Shown here in pieces: positions 34,980 through 47,600 of a stretch of DNA of 64,000 bases. Below the pieces are notes generated by a model, which did no database searches, was not told the origin of the DNA, and saw only the letters and a list, made by a program, of their open reading frames with translations. The stretch's first letter is position 1. Each line of letters opens with the position of its first letter. This stretch comes from Phyllostachys edulis (Eukaryota > Streptophyta > Magnoliopsida > Poales > Poaceae): positions 103,794,826-103,858,825 of the forward strand of contig CM070546.1 in assembly GCA_036346405.1 (NCBI GenBank), given 5' to 3'. A program made the translations under genes and the position numbers.

Positions 34980-36147
34980 TCCTCCCTTTCTTGAAAACAA
35001 AGCTGTCCTCGGCTTTTGATAAGCTGAAAATAAGGTAACAAAGAAGCCAAGGTGTATGCATGGTATATGTATATGTCATCTGTTTTAACGGTTTTTCGTT
35101 GTTGCACACTTAATGTTAGAAGACAGCGGCGATCATAAAAGATCATTGTATTATTAATCCAAGAGTAATCATATATGTGAATGATCAAAACAAAATTTCT
35201 CACACAACAATTATTGCAACTAGTTTTGCAAATGTAAGTGAAGCGTTTATGCAATTCAAATCTACGAAATTGTAAACTTGCGTTGGTAGTACATATGGGC
35301 AAATCTACAACTTTTGGAATCAAACAACATTCATCCATATAATCGATTTCAATCGAGCAATAGCAAATTCATCTAGCAATGGTGAAAAGAAATGTAAGCT
35401 CTTCCATAATTCAACATTTTTATTCAGATTGTCCATACTAGATTGTGCAATATAAGGTGAACACATAGGCATTGGATAAGCACTAAATTTTATTTTCCTC
35501 TCAGATTGAACAAGGTTCAAAGACACAAGAATTGTTATCCAAAACAACAAGTTTCAATTCATCCATGTGAGCACAAGTTATGCATATTCGATAAACCGAA
35601 ATTGGTTGTCTATACCATAATCTCCAATTAATTTAAAATAGTAGGTAGAGGTGCTAGAAAAAGAATTTAGAGATGAAAGTTCAAAAACTTTCTCCTAGCA
35701 CATTCAAACTAATGGGCTCATTAAGCATGATATAGCACAAAGTATCGATGGGGATATTCTATCAAGTACTTCCTTATGTGTAATTAATTAGACATGTGCA
35801 CAATTATGAGATTTAAGAGCAAACACATGGTTTGTTCAAGTCAACATAAGAAAATTCACAAGATTGCACTACAAGAGGTATATACTCACAAGGTGGCTCT
35901 ATATCTTGCTTTAGCACCAAATCGATATCTTTGTCATTGTCGTCCTCATCGGATACTATAGGTACCTCAAACTTCTCCTCTAATGACTTAGGATGCACCA
36001 AACCATCGTTCATCTCTTCAAGCGTCTCGGCGAGATCTCGGAGATGGAGTAGGAGCTAAAACAATGTCGGCATTTTTAGTTACCTTAGGTTGCACTTCAC
36101 TTGTACTGTGGGTGGTGGAGGTACAAAACGACATTGCAATTTCTTCT

Positions 36148-36434
36148 TCATCTTCTCCCATGTGTACATGAAGTGGTACTCAGATTCGACCACCAATGTT
36201 GAACATCACCGTCGAGTGCCGTCCTTGCCATGCTCATCTTCTCATAAGGATCAAGGTCCTGTCTTTCAAAGTAGATATCCAACATATTAACCCATATAAA
36301 GTAGTCCAACGACGTACTCTCAGCGGTGAGTGGAAACATGTATGCAGGTAGTTGTTTCCCTTTGAGTTCAAATCTGCGTGATGACATCGTAATCGGCCAT
36401 CTTCAACCAATCTGTCATTATTAGTAGAAAACAA
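36148..36434 (-). pseudogene. Gag-like fragment of the minus-strand element
   Basis: About 80 codons read MSSRRFELKGKQLPAYMF ... LDYFIWVNMLDIYFERQDLD ... KMSMARTALDGDVQHWWSNL. The spacing of the aromatic block and the terminal A-x-x-L-x-G-x-x-x-x-WW motif fits the capsid region of Ty3-type gag proteins. It stops soon after the WW motif, and no zinc knuckle, protease or polymerase follows. An acidic open stretch (36013-35813, SDEDDNDKDID) may be a remnant of the same polyprotein. Confidence 0.55.
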
Positions 36435-37781
36435 GGAAACAAATCACAAGTATATGTTCCTATCAACTACTAGGATCTGGAGGCTCAAGTCACACACGCT
36501 CAAGCTCTTATCAAGCTCTTGCAAGTTCTTACCAATGCAGCAAGGAAGTGGTACAACCGGTGGCTGGTTCGTGATAATCTCACTTGCGATCATTAACGAT
36601 TGCGAGGAACTTTTCTTGAGTTAGTGGGTAGTGGAGCTCGGAAGGCTAGTATGTAGCAAAGGAATAGCAATTATTCAATTCACATGCAAAATTGAAAAGC
36701 AGTTCAAAGTACTAGTCACAAGTGCTGGTCCTAGTCTAAACTAAGCCTAGCTAGGGCAACTCATAAAAACAACTAGTAGTAACAACGGAAGGCCAAACTG
36801 AACAATCAACGCCAACGAGCAATGGATGACTATGCCAAACTGAACAAAGCGGCGGCTCAATTTTTTTTCCTTCTTTCGTATTTTTTTTCTTCTCTGTCTC
36901 TTTCTTCTTCTTCTTCTTTTTTTCCTTGAGAAAATTGCTGAGAACGAAGCGATATTTTTTTGCTTTTTCTTAGCGCTCTGATGCCGAAGTTTCTTTAGCA
37001 GCAGCGTTCTTTTCCTTTCCTCTTTTGTTTTGTCTCTCTTTCTTTTTTTTCTTTTCCAAAGCTACCAAGTCGGCAATGAACGAAAAAGCTAGTTGGTGAT
37101 TTGAATAAACAAATAGCGATGGGACTGAGCTTTCTTTGGTTTGGTTGGCCGTCGGATGGTCGTGAATCCGAGCCTCCGGCTTATTGGTTTGAGCCACGGG
37201 ACCGAGCAATTCGGACCAACTCGTCCTCTGTTAATTTGAAACAATAGGAAAAATGAGATCGCGTCATCCGCAACTCATTGCCGCATCGCGGACGAAAAGG
37301 ACACCGTGTCGCCTCGGGGGTGATGTCGGACAGGAGATGCACGCTGGAGGCGTAGACTTCGCTTATTGCTTGTGGTTTAATCGCTTGCGCAGACGGAGAA
37401 GCGGCGTCTGGTAAGCGGTGAAATTGGAGATGCTGCTTCTGCGGCCAGGAGAGGAAGGCGTTGCGTGTGGCGGCGGCGGCGGAAAGATCTGATAATTATT
37501 TTTTGTATCTCTTTAAGCCCTAATGCGACAGCACGTCTTATTTTTTTTCTTGAAGAATAGAACTAGACGATTTACAAGAGACCCTAAACTAGACCAATAT
37601 AGGCGAAACCGGCACAATGACTCGGCGATGCAACGACAATTCAACAAAGCAAACTAAAAAGAATAAATTGCAAAGGCACAAATTGGCTTGGACGATGAAC
37701 TAAACCTATTTTTGATTTTTGACTATATGGAATTTGTAGGAAAAAATTCTCACCGATGATGTTGTAGCTCGATACCATCGA

Positions 37782-38735
37782 TGAACCCTAAGGTTCTATT
37801 TGTTGGCCGATCTTTCGATGAGAGCGATAAGTTCGGTGGCGTCGCTCAACCCTCACGATCTGGCTACGAACACATAAGGCTCGCAACCACATAATCGCTG
37901 AGCGATCGACTAGTCGTTATCAACCGTGCACGAATACCCGGTTGACGACCACGAAGGTCGATTCACGCATACAGAAGAAGCACGCATAAGAACAAGATAA
38001 TAAGCAATCTGAAATTGCAAATAGGATTGAAAGATTTAATTGAATTGGGATTCTGAATAAGGATCTTAATTGGGTGGTCTCGTCGACACACATAAAGATA
38101 CAAGTTGCGGCGAAGGCAAACTAAACTTAAACAAAATCCAAGGAAAACTAAAGGGTGCGGCCTCCTTAAATAGGGAGCGAGCCACAAAACTAACGAACTA
38201 GCGAGGTGGTACTAACGGTCGCGGATTACTGTTCACGTGAACAGTAACCGCGCCCAGGTGGGCCGCCGGCAGATGGACCAAGTTCAGTATGATTACAAAG
38301 CCCAGTTTGGCCCAAACAAGTGATATGACGCCTTCTTTTGATGATTGCGATCAGTCCAGGAGGAGTTTGGAGGTGAGGCCAGATCCGTTGAAAAGAGGAC
38401 GAAATTATCTTTCCATCAAGTACTCGTAGACCTCCAACGGATGTCGTATGTGAAAGTTATGGGCGTTTGAAGTCAGTCTTTGTCGGGCTGATTCGGAGGC
38501 CAGGCGGATTCCAAAGCAGGTCCGCTCAAAGCGCTTGTTTGTCTTGGACCAAAAGTGACATGGTGCTGCACATATAGATATTCCATCATTAGGTAGCATC
38601 ATATAGTTCATATAATATAAAGGCACTCCTAAAAACGAGCTCACCTGATAAGTTAAGTGAAGCGTACGAGCTCTTGTACTTGGAACAGCAAGCATAGCAA
38701 ATATGGTTGTATCCATAGGAGTCATGTCCTCATCA
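37782..38735 (-). repeat. 5' LTR of the minus-strand element
   Basis: 954 bp, adjacent to the primer-binding-like site at 37767-37777. Confidence 0.8.
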
Positions 38736-38752
38736 TATACCTCGTCTGATAT

Positions 38753-38858
38753 GCTTATCAATCATCCTTTCTCTGAACGAATAAAATTATACAAAAATTA
38801 CAGAAGCAACAACACTATGAGATGAGGCTTATCAATCATCCTTTCTCTGAACGAATAT
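38753..38858. repeat. Short direct repeat, 31 bp
   Basis: GCTTATCAATCATCCTTTCT and the 11 bases after it occur at 38753 and again at 38828, separated by 44 bp. The pair borders the right end of the minus-strand retroelement. Confidence 0.85.
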
Positions 38859-39039
38859 CACTTACCTTTCTACTTACAACTCATTACAGATCGACTGGAC
38901 AACCTTAACCCTTGCCAGGTTTTTAGATCAACGTGATAACACTCTACGTCTTTCTTTGAGAGTCATGTCTTCTCGTTTTGAAAAAGTTTGAGGCGATCGA
39001 GGTTATCTGCGCAAAGTCGTCCCATCTTATCTTGTCATC

Positions 39040-39300
39040 GCTGAGGCGAGTTTGTCTTCTTTGGCCTTGTCCTTTGCAAAGCCGCAGTGTGGTCTTGTCC
39101 TCGCAAAAAGCACTGCAGTGTGGTCTTGTCCTTCGCATAAAAGCTACCCCGTCTGGTCTTGTCACTCACATAAGGTTGTCTCTTTTTTGTGTTGTCACTA
39201 CGCAAAACTGCCCCGTTTGGTCTTATCTCTGCGCAAAGCAGACATCCCCGTCAAGTCTTGTCGTCTACAACCTAATACATTACTCCGTCAGGTCTTAGCC
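39040..39300. repeat. Degenerate minisatellite (GTNTGGTCTTGTCNTNNGCA), about 40-bp unit
   Basis: About six diverged units, each centred on TGGTCTTGTC and followed by a CGCA/GCAAA word. The array ends 12 bp before the TATA box of the GRF zinc-finger gene, so it sits in that gene's proximal promoter. Confidence 0.7.
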
Positions 39301-39313
39301 TCCCCCCGTGGGC

Positions 39314-39320
39314 TATAAAA
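39314..39320 (+). promoter_or_regulatory. TATA box of the GRF zinc-finger gene
   Basis: TATAAAA in GGGCTATAAAATGTGTG, 83 bases before the ATG at 39403, a normal plant promoter spacing with a leader of about 50 nt. Confidence 0.65.
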
Positions 39321-39402
39321 TGTGTGCCCTATGCTTCGGAAGAACCACTCGATCCTTCAAACCGTAGGAAGAAGAACATTCTCCGTCATATACTAACATA
39401 CC

Positions 39403-39885
39403 ATGGCAGACGCTCAGGGACCAGTCCAACTGGGGTCGTTAAAGCAAGACCTTCACCTGGAAAGGAGGGAGGACTTCAGCCCTAACTACCGGTTCATGCC
39501 GAACAAGCGTGCTCAACCTAAGTGGCCGAAATGCGGACACGGGGAGGACGCTATCGTGCAGGTCATTAACGGCTCTTTCGATGGCGGACGATGTTTCTTC
39601 CGATGCCCATACTCTGGGGTAAATAGTTTTGTTCATGTTACTTACTGCTAATACATCCTCCATACTAACAGTCCCTTACAGCAGATGGTGAAATGCAACT
39701 TTACCCGCTGGATCGATCCTTCGCATGGACGACATGTTGCGATGCACGTGGATATATTGTGGAACCGAATCTTTGATTTGGAGGTGCAAATTGAAGATCT
39801 CAAGGAGCAAAATGATGACCTCCGCCAATGTGAGATCTGTGCGAGAGGACAACGAGGAGGTCGTGAATATAGGAAGTTCCTATGA
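39403..39885 (+). CDS. GRF-type zinc-finger protein, 139 aa, two exons
   Basis: Exon 1 is 39403..39618 (72 codons) with a CTGGG|GTAAAT donor. The intron is only 63 bp. Exon 2 is 39682..39885 after TTACAG, in phase 0. The protein has a basic N-terminus, then a GRF-type zinc-binding segment: PKCGHGEDAIV (Cys44, His46), GGRCFFRCPYSG (Cys64, Cys68) and KCNFTRWIDP, followed by a C-terminal helix likely to form a coiled coil (DILWNRIFDLEVQIEDLKEQ). The GRF finger (family pattern CxCG ... GR.FY.C ... C.FF.W.D) binds single-stranded or structured DNA in TOP3 and APE2-type proteins; small plant versions are uncharacterised. The usual first CxC pair is CGH here, so zinc binding may be atypical. The frame is fully open and has its own TATA box, unlike its relative at 61.6 kb. 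Confidence 0.7.
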
Positions 39886-40723
39886 TCCCCCATGCTGCTG
39901 CGCCAACTCTAGCTGCATATGTGCGTGCCACTACAACGATGGTCAGCCACGTCCGAGGCGCCCAGCTGAAGAACACTCTATGTAGGTAGTGCAAGGCATC
40001 TTTCCGTACTAGTTCTCGGAAGGTCTAATTTATTTCTATTCAAAAAAGACGCATATATATCGTAGGAAAACTTCGGTTTATTGCATCGTGCATGATGTTG
40101 TTCTTTATGCATGTAACCAAACCCCGTGCGTCATGTTATTCTAAGCTTTGTTATTAGGTCTATTTTAATTCATAACTTTAAATCTCGTCGTCTTTTCGCA
40201 TTCAATTCTTCGCGTAGTAAGGCATCCAACAACATGACAAAAACGAGTTACGGAAGTTTACGGTTTAGTCTACGACCACAAACCTATAATTCCAGTAGGA
40301 TGTATATGCACCACCTATCATTCTACTAAGATGTCTATGCATCTTTCATCAGCGGTACTGTCTACCATATGTGCATAATTGTGCCTCATGTTGTACCACA
40401 CAATCCACATATTACTCAATTTTTCGCAAGATGCATTATGTATCACTTCTAGGACACGCCTTGGAAATATTGTAAAGTGTTAAAGGGTTCCAAAGCACAA
40501 AAAAAATTACATGTCCATATATCTATTTACTCTCAGTTAAAAAGGATGGTGTTATATTTGGTTACGTAGAGAGGTCTCTATTTTCAAGTTGTGAATTGTT
40601 AAATGTTACATGTACATAGCGTTATGTATCACCGTATCTTCAATTGTTTTTGATCTTCCAAAACGAACTCCTTTTGTTGGCTCCAAATCTATAAATCCAA
40701 ATGGAATACAAACAAATTGGAAT

Positions 40724-40973
40724 TAGCCCCTGTCACACCGTCATAAATGGCGTGACAATCGGCTCATACATAAACAAAAAGGCGTGACAAGTGCCATAAA
40801 GGCCTCCATATTGGCCTTGACCTTGCGTAGAAACTTGCGTGGCACCTTTAGCCACGTCGCCACTGGTGGCGTGACAGCTTTATTTGGTCAAAAGGATCAG
40901 ATTTGGAAATAAAGTTAGCGATGAGTTAACTTTAAAATATAATTAAAAAGATTAAATAATAAAAAAATTCCAT
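40724..40973. mobile_element. GTGGCGTGAC-family element c
   Basis: Series of GGCGTGACA words (40740-40890), then the family TIR on the right (GGATCAGATTTGGAAATAAA, GAGTTAACTTTAAAATATAA, AATAATAAAAAAATTCC). The left TIR is not clear. It ends 660 bp upstream of the CCCH gene's ATG and could contribute to that promoter. Confidence 0.5.
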
Positions 40974-41387
40974 GTTATGTGAAGCAAACACCACATGCTA
41001 TGGACCAAACGCTCTCATGTCGCATTTTATCCTTACACGAAGCAAGCGATAGGCGTTACGCACAAAATGCTCTCGTCCTACGTGCAAGACCAGGCACATG
41101 GAACGCGACATCAACTTTCACAAGAATAAAGCAACAAAAAAAACCAACAACAATAAACACCAATGCCATAAAACATAAACGGTGGCTCAACATAATTCTA
41201 TTCACTCAAGTACCATTATAGCATAGCTTAACTCCAACCGTTACCACCAAACATTTATGCAACGGAAAATCACCATTAATCCTCCCCTTAGGTAGATCGA
41301 TCAAGCGTTGTCCGGCAGCGAAGGCCATAAAAAGCAGAGAGAAAAGGAATTTTTTTAAAAGAACAGAAAAGAACACCTAACCCCGTG

Positions 41388-41393
41388 TATAAA
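41388..41393 (+). promoter_or_regulatory. TATA box candidate of the CCCH gene
   Basis: TATAAA in GTGTATAAACCGG, 245 bases upstream of the ATG. GCCATAAAAAGC at 41327-41338 is an alternative. A purine-rich GAGAGAGAGAGA tract (41484-41500) lies in the presumed leader. Confidence 0.45.
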
Positions 41394-41632
41394 CCGGACA
41401 GGTGCACGCGAAGCCGCGACACTCGACAGTGGTGGGAAAAACCACCGAAAAAAACGGAGAAAAAAAAGGCAGGAGGGAGAGGGGGAGAGAGAGAGAGAGC
41501 AGTAGCCACACCACAGTGGTGGAAAGGAAACGAGAGAGAGAGGAAACAACCGGATCGCCATCTCCTCCTCCTCGCGCTCCGATCGCTCGTCCCCGAATCC
41601 CCACCGGATCGCCGCCTCCCCACCCCGACGCG

Positions 41633-44600
41633 ATGGAGTCTCACGCCGCCGCAGCAGCCGGAGGAGGAGGAGGAGGAGAAGGAGAGGGCGGCCGCGGCGC
41701 GAGCCCCGACACCGGCCTCGAAGGTAGCACGCTTTTTTCCCCTTAGATCTCCGCGTCCGTACGGCGCGTGGATCTACGCGGATTGGCGTGACGGGTGAAT
41801 GCGTGCGTGGTTTTTTTTGCAGGGCCGATGTGGAGGCTGGGACTGGGCGGGGACAGCGGCGGGGAGGGGGACGCGGCGCGGCTGCCAGAGCGGCCGGGCG
41901 TGGCGGACTGCGTCTACTACCTCCGCACCGGCGCGTGCGGCTTCGGGGAGCGCTGCCGCTACAACCACCCACGCGATCGTGGCGGCACTGAGGTGAGGAA
42001 CCGCTTCCCGTCCTCTCCCCTCCCCTTTCGCGCGCCTCAGCGCTTTCATGATCTGATTCGGTGCGATTGGATGCGCCGTTTCCCGCGCGAGCTTCCTTGT
42101 TTTATTGCGGGTAAATGAGGCAGCTCTAGGTAGATTTGCATTGTGTTCGAGGTAGTGGCAGTGTAACGCCTAGTGAGGATCGGATCACAGAAAATTAGTG
42201 ATTTGGGTAGTGTAGTTCTTGTCTTGCTGGAAATGCGTCTACCGCCCATGGAATTTTCCGTGGTGTCTCGCTAGCACTGATCAGGTGGCGGCATCAGAGT
42301 TTGGATTGCGGTGCGTAGAGCTGAACCTCGGTGGCCCTTGGTCTTTGGAAGCAGAATGTCATGAATGCTCCGTAGAGTGTCTTCCTTTCATGGTTGATTC
42401 ACCATGCCCGCTATGCCAATTGTTTCACTTTATTGGCTGCTTCAAATTTACTAGTTTGGCTTTATTGTCTCCTTCTAAGTTTACTAGGTCCTGCTACATG
42501 CATTTGCTGAGTGCCCAATTCTCCTCTCTCCATTTAGTCTCAACTTTTATCATGTCATGTTGATCCTGATAACATAAAAAGTTGTCCTTTTTTTTCATTT
42601 GGTAGTCGTTAGTTTTCTATGTCAAATGACAGAAACATATACATGTATGACCATCAATCGTGGAGCTGAAAGTTTTCTAAACAGTTTTGTTGCTGACGGG
42701 TTCATATAATTTTTGCTGTACTTGTATATATTACTTTGGCCAACAATTGTGGGTACCTTACATTTACTGCTTTTTATCCTGAATTTTGGTGGATAAGATG
42801 CTTTATGACTTGTTGGATTTGCAAAAGATACAACCTTGAGTACTGCTTACTACTTAACAGTTACAATTGGCATTAGTAAGATTGCTTCTATCATGACGAT
42901 GATCTTCATAAATGATTTATGATCTATGTTTCTATTGTGATTGCTTCTCTAGTTTCCATGTTTTCATTAAAGAAAGAAAACATAGTTGGTCTGTGGGCCT
43001 GAGATACCATTTTTGTTTCTGCTATATCGTCTAGGTAGTAAATATTCAATTTTTTTGTTGTTGAGAGAAGCGGTAAATCTTCAGTTGAACTTGGAAAATG
43101 ACAAAGAGTTTATCTCCAATTTAATTATAGGGAACAATTTTTTGCCAGTTTGCACTAAGTGGCAAATTGATTAATTGCTGTTTTTCAATTATTTAAAAAA
43201 TGTAGTTTGCTGGAGGTGCAAAGAATGCAGTATCATCGGACTACCCAGAACGATTGGGTCAACCTGTATGTGAGGTACATAAATTGAACAACTTTAAACT
43301 CAAATTTAATTGCCTTTCATCCAAAAAAAGAGCATCAGTCATACACTTGAGCATGCATACACCAACTCCTGCACACTTTGCACACACCCATTTGGCCATT
43401 TATTTGTTGCTCGTCAACTGGCATGAAGGGTGCACAAACAAAAAAGAAATAATAATTAGCAGGGTGTTTGGGACACTACCCATTTTATGTTATGTCAGAT
43501 GACTTGTTAAGTGTCTGCCTATTCTTCTGTATTTTTTACAGTATTATATGAAGACTGGGGCTTGCAAATTTGGTTCCAATTGCAAGTATCATCATCCTAA
43601 GCAAGATGGATCTGTGCAACCAGTTATGTTAAACAACAGTGGATTCCCTCTACGTCCGGTGTGAAAATTCTCTCCTAAAATGTTGCTTCTTTTGATAAGC
43701 ACCCCCCAAATTCTGAAAAGTTGTTGATTCGAATAAAATGCAGGGTGAGAAAGAATGCTCCTACTATATGAAGACTGGGCAATGCAAGTTCAGTACTACA
43801 TGTAAATTTCATCATCCAGAATTTGGTGGTGTTCCGGTGACCCCTGGAATATATCCACCATTACAATCGTCATCTGTACCTTCCCCTCATCCATATGCTC
43901 CTCTTGCAAATTGGCAAATGGGGAGGCCGCATGCGCCTGTAGTTCCTGGATCATACATGCCAGGCTCATACACTCCTATGATGCTCTCATCTGGAATGAT
44001 CCCATTGCAAGGATGGAGCCCTTATCCGGTAACTAATTTGAATTAAATGTTTCATTTTTTATAAAATAAATAACAGGCATGTAAATGTAAAATGAATTAA
44101 GAAAAAGGTCATAACAGCCAACTTGTGTAAAAATATAAAACAAATGAAGAGCTTTTGTAATCTAGACTGAAAGATGGAAAATGTGCTCCTTGTCTTGTAG
44201 GCAATGTTAAGAAAACAACACTGTCCAATGCTAAGAAAACAATGAAAAGGGGCAAAATAATTGACATATGTGATGATAGAAAGCAAACAAAGGAAAATCA
44301 TTTTGTGACCTAAAAGAGTGGATGCAACATGATAAATCTTTTCCTCCAAGTTATAACTCTTCTGTTTGGTACAGGCTTCAGTAAACCCTGTAGCATCAGG
44401 TGGAGCACAACAAACTATTCAAGCTGGACCGTTGTATGGCATAGGGCACCATGGATCTTCCTCTACAATTGCTTATGGTGGTCCTTACATGCCTTTTTCT
44501 TCCTCAACTGGACAATCAAGCAATAATCAACAAGAACATGGATTCCCTGAGCGGCTAGGGCAGCCTGAGTGTCAGTATTACATGAGGACAGGGGATTGCA

Positions 44601-47600
44601 AATATGGAGCTGCATGTAAATACAATCATCCTCGAGACTGGAGTGCACTTAAATCTAATTATGTGTTCAGCCCTCATTGTCTTCCACTTCGTCCGGTGAG
44701 TAACCTGAACAAAGCTTATGTGTTGTAGGAACTAGTGCTACTTGTAGCATCATTATATTTCCCTGGGAGTGGGGTAGAACTTCCATATTTTCAGGGGATT
44801 TGAAACAAAGAAACCCAAGTCAATTTGAACCAATGAAATCAGCCAAGCCATGCTTTCTCACTACTATTGAAGCAAAAACAAGTTGCACTTATACGATTTT
44901 TTGCCAAAATAAATCTAGAAGATAATAGTATCTACTACTTTTGAAACCTCTTATCTTCAGGAGATATGATGCACGGACACGGATACGTCGACACGACACC
45001 GACACCGACACAGGAATTCGCCATTTTCCTAAAAATACCGATACGGCTATATATATTTAAATAATAAGAATAAATTACACATGTATCATTTTTTATGTTT
45101 CTTCATGCTTGTCGAACTGAAATGTTGTAAAGCGTAAGTAAACTCGGAATATGTACTTCTCAAAGATGACCCTTGCCTCTTCATTCTTCTTATAGTCAAT
45201 TCATGAATCATGAATCATGATATGTTCGATTGTTCATATGAATACCATTTTCAGAAATCATAATTCCATAAACCTGAAAAAAGAAGTAACATGATCAGCA
45301 AAAGTTGCAAGACTGTAAAGATAACATATATACTTGAATACTTGATTCTTGAACAATCAAAGGCTCAAAGCAATAGAGCAACAACAATTGATAATTGATA
45401 AGCGATAAAAATTAACAAGTAGCCAAGTTCAAACATAGAAACTTAAATGTAGGGTTCAGGTTCAACCAAAAGTAAGGTGCCACTAGCCAACAGCCTAACC
45501 CGCACCTTTGCAATTTGCAGCATTGTCAGTGATGACTTGGACAACACTTCTTGCATCCACTTCTTCAATAACAGCAGTCAACTTCTCATAAATGTACTCT
45601 TTTGTCTTCACCTCGCCTTCAGCATTGATAGCTCGCAAGAACATTGGTGCACCCTCAGAAATAGCGAGAAAGTTAATGAGAACATCAGTGAACCTATTGT
45701 TGGTGGTTTGCTCCTCCCTAGCATTACCGGTTTCCATTTTTCTAAAATGATGAAAAACAAGCAATCAATAACATATTAACAATTTAACATAAGAACAAGT
45801 GAACAAGCATCTGCATCAGTGACAGTGCATCATTGCATTCATTTATATTTCTCTACTTCTCTCTGCATGTATGTACTACACATTTAGCACTAGAATCTGG
45901 GCTCTGGCCAATGGCCTTCAACATCTGGGCTCTGGAAAAATGGGAGGAGCTCTGCCTCATTTCATTGAAAGGAGTAGAGTGCAAGTATGTTTACAACACC
46001 AATCTATAACAACTTCGACCGGGAGATGTGGCCTTGCGGTGGCAGTGTCCATCAACATCAACCAGACAACATCAAGAAGACAAGAAGTGAAGAAGATAAG
46101 AGGGACCGGGGACTTACGCAGGAGAGGTTGGAGGCGCGAGGAGGTCCGACGAGCGCAGTGAGCCGGGAGAGAGAGAGGAGGAGGCGCGGAGCCGACGACG
46201 AGGGTCTGAGGCGGAGAGACGGTGAGAGGGAGCAGGAGGAGGCTGGAGCCGGGCGAGGAGGAGGATCTGGGGGGCGGTGTGAGGAGGACGGAGGAGGAGC
46301 CTGGAGCCACGACGCGAGGAGGAGGATCTAGAATTTGTGAAAGCACCGGAAGGAGGCACTCGATCCGTGGCAGTGAGGAGGAGGAGCTTGATCCGTGGCG
46401 ATCGAAGCCGCCGGCGGCCGAGGCGGATGGGCGCGAGGAGGACGAGCTCGAGGAGAGGCGATGCTTTGGGTGGGCGTGGGATTTGGGATGAGGGTTAGGG
46501 CATTCGGTGCTGGGGCGTGGGCTGTGTCCTGGGCCATGTCGGACATGTGGTCACGCCGTGTCCGACACGTGTTGGGATTTTTCGTAATTAAAATTGAATT
46601 TTAAAGTAGTCGATACGCCGCCTAGACGTGTCCGACACGTATCCGTCTGACACGGAAACGGCAGTTTTCCGGAGTGTCCGTGCTTCAGAGATCTATGTAT
46701 AATCTTCTCTATCAAGATGAGTGACAATCAGTAACCTTAGCATATTAAAGAGATCAGAAACCAGAAGTTTTCTATCTAGTATCCACACAGGTAATGACCA
46801 TGGGGAGTAGCAAAGTTCACCTTCACCTATTCAGGATGCTGGGTAGTCGGACCTTCAATTTCGTCAGAAAATCTAGCCATGGACTGAAAACCATGTGTGG
46901 CTCATAAATAGTGTTTTGATTTTGTTAAAGTTTAGACCATAATCTAAAGGGAACCAATGGCTTTTTTAGGCAAAGTGAATATAGGGAGGTTAAAGAGGCA
47001 TTGTGGTGTTTTTCATGGCTGAGTATTGTGGAACTCTGAGCTCATGCCACTGGTCTTAGCATGCTCTGGCACATTTGGTTACTTATGACACTATTGGTCA
47101 GTGAGACTGAGTAATATTAGCTCTGCCATCTCTGTAACTTGTGTAGCTCAAGCTTGGTTGAAACTTTTTTTGTTTTTTTTAAATAAGAAAGTTTGGTCGA
47201 AACTTGGACCTATCAAATATACTTTGTTGAAACTTACCTCCTGAATTGTGAAGCTGTTAGTAACATTTATTATGATTGGATAAAGCTCTCATAATAGTTC
47301 CAACGAGGGCTCTCAATTGTTCTCATAAATCATAAGTTGTTCAAACGAATATCATGCAGTTGGTTAGTTTCTAGATTAGATTTGGTTTCATGATCTTATG
47401 GCATGTACTCAATGAATCAATTCTTGATTCACAACTCTCAAGTGCTTAGTAGTAGCTGTGTCAGGACTTAGGTGTGAAGTTCATTGTCTTTGTCAATAAA
47501 TTGCCGCACATCAATCAACTGAGTTTCCTGCTACATGATGCTTAGAAAAATTGAATGTTGGTGATTGAAAACGTTGGTTAGTCAGTCTTTCCTGTCAATG

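Larger units (their letters stand above)
34049..38735 (-). mobile_element. Non-autonomous LTR retrotransposon (probably Ty3 type)
   Basis: Long direct repeats at 34049-34979 and 37782-38735 share TG...CA ends (TGAACCCTAAGG ... CTCATCA on the plus strand). Beside the right repeat, GCTCGATACCA (37767-37777) is a one-base-deleted complement of the Met-tRNA primer site. Beside the left repeat the minus strand reads AAGAAAGGGAGGA, a polypurine tract. Both place transcription on the minus strand. The interior of 2.8 kb carries only a gag-like fragment and no pol, so movement would need another element's enzymes. Flanks CTTGA and TATAC do not match as a target duplication, so one end may be altered. 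Confidence 0.78.

Noticed and set aside
41355..41972. 205-residue minus-strand open frame
   Set aside because: It is the complement of the CCCH gene's leader and first two exons; GC-rich composition explains the openness.
45957..46491. Open frames of 129, 114 and 89 residues
   Set aside because: Low-complexity Arg/Glu or Ser/Pro translations inside the hAT relic; no transposase motif in these frames.
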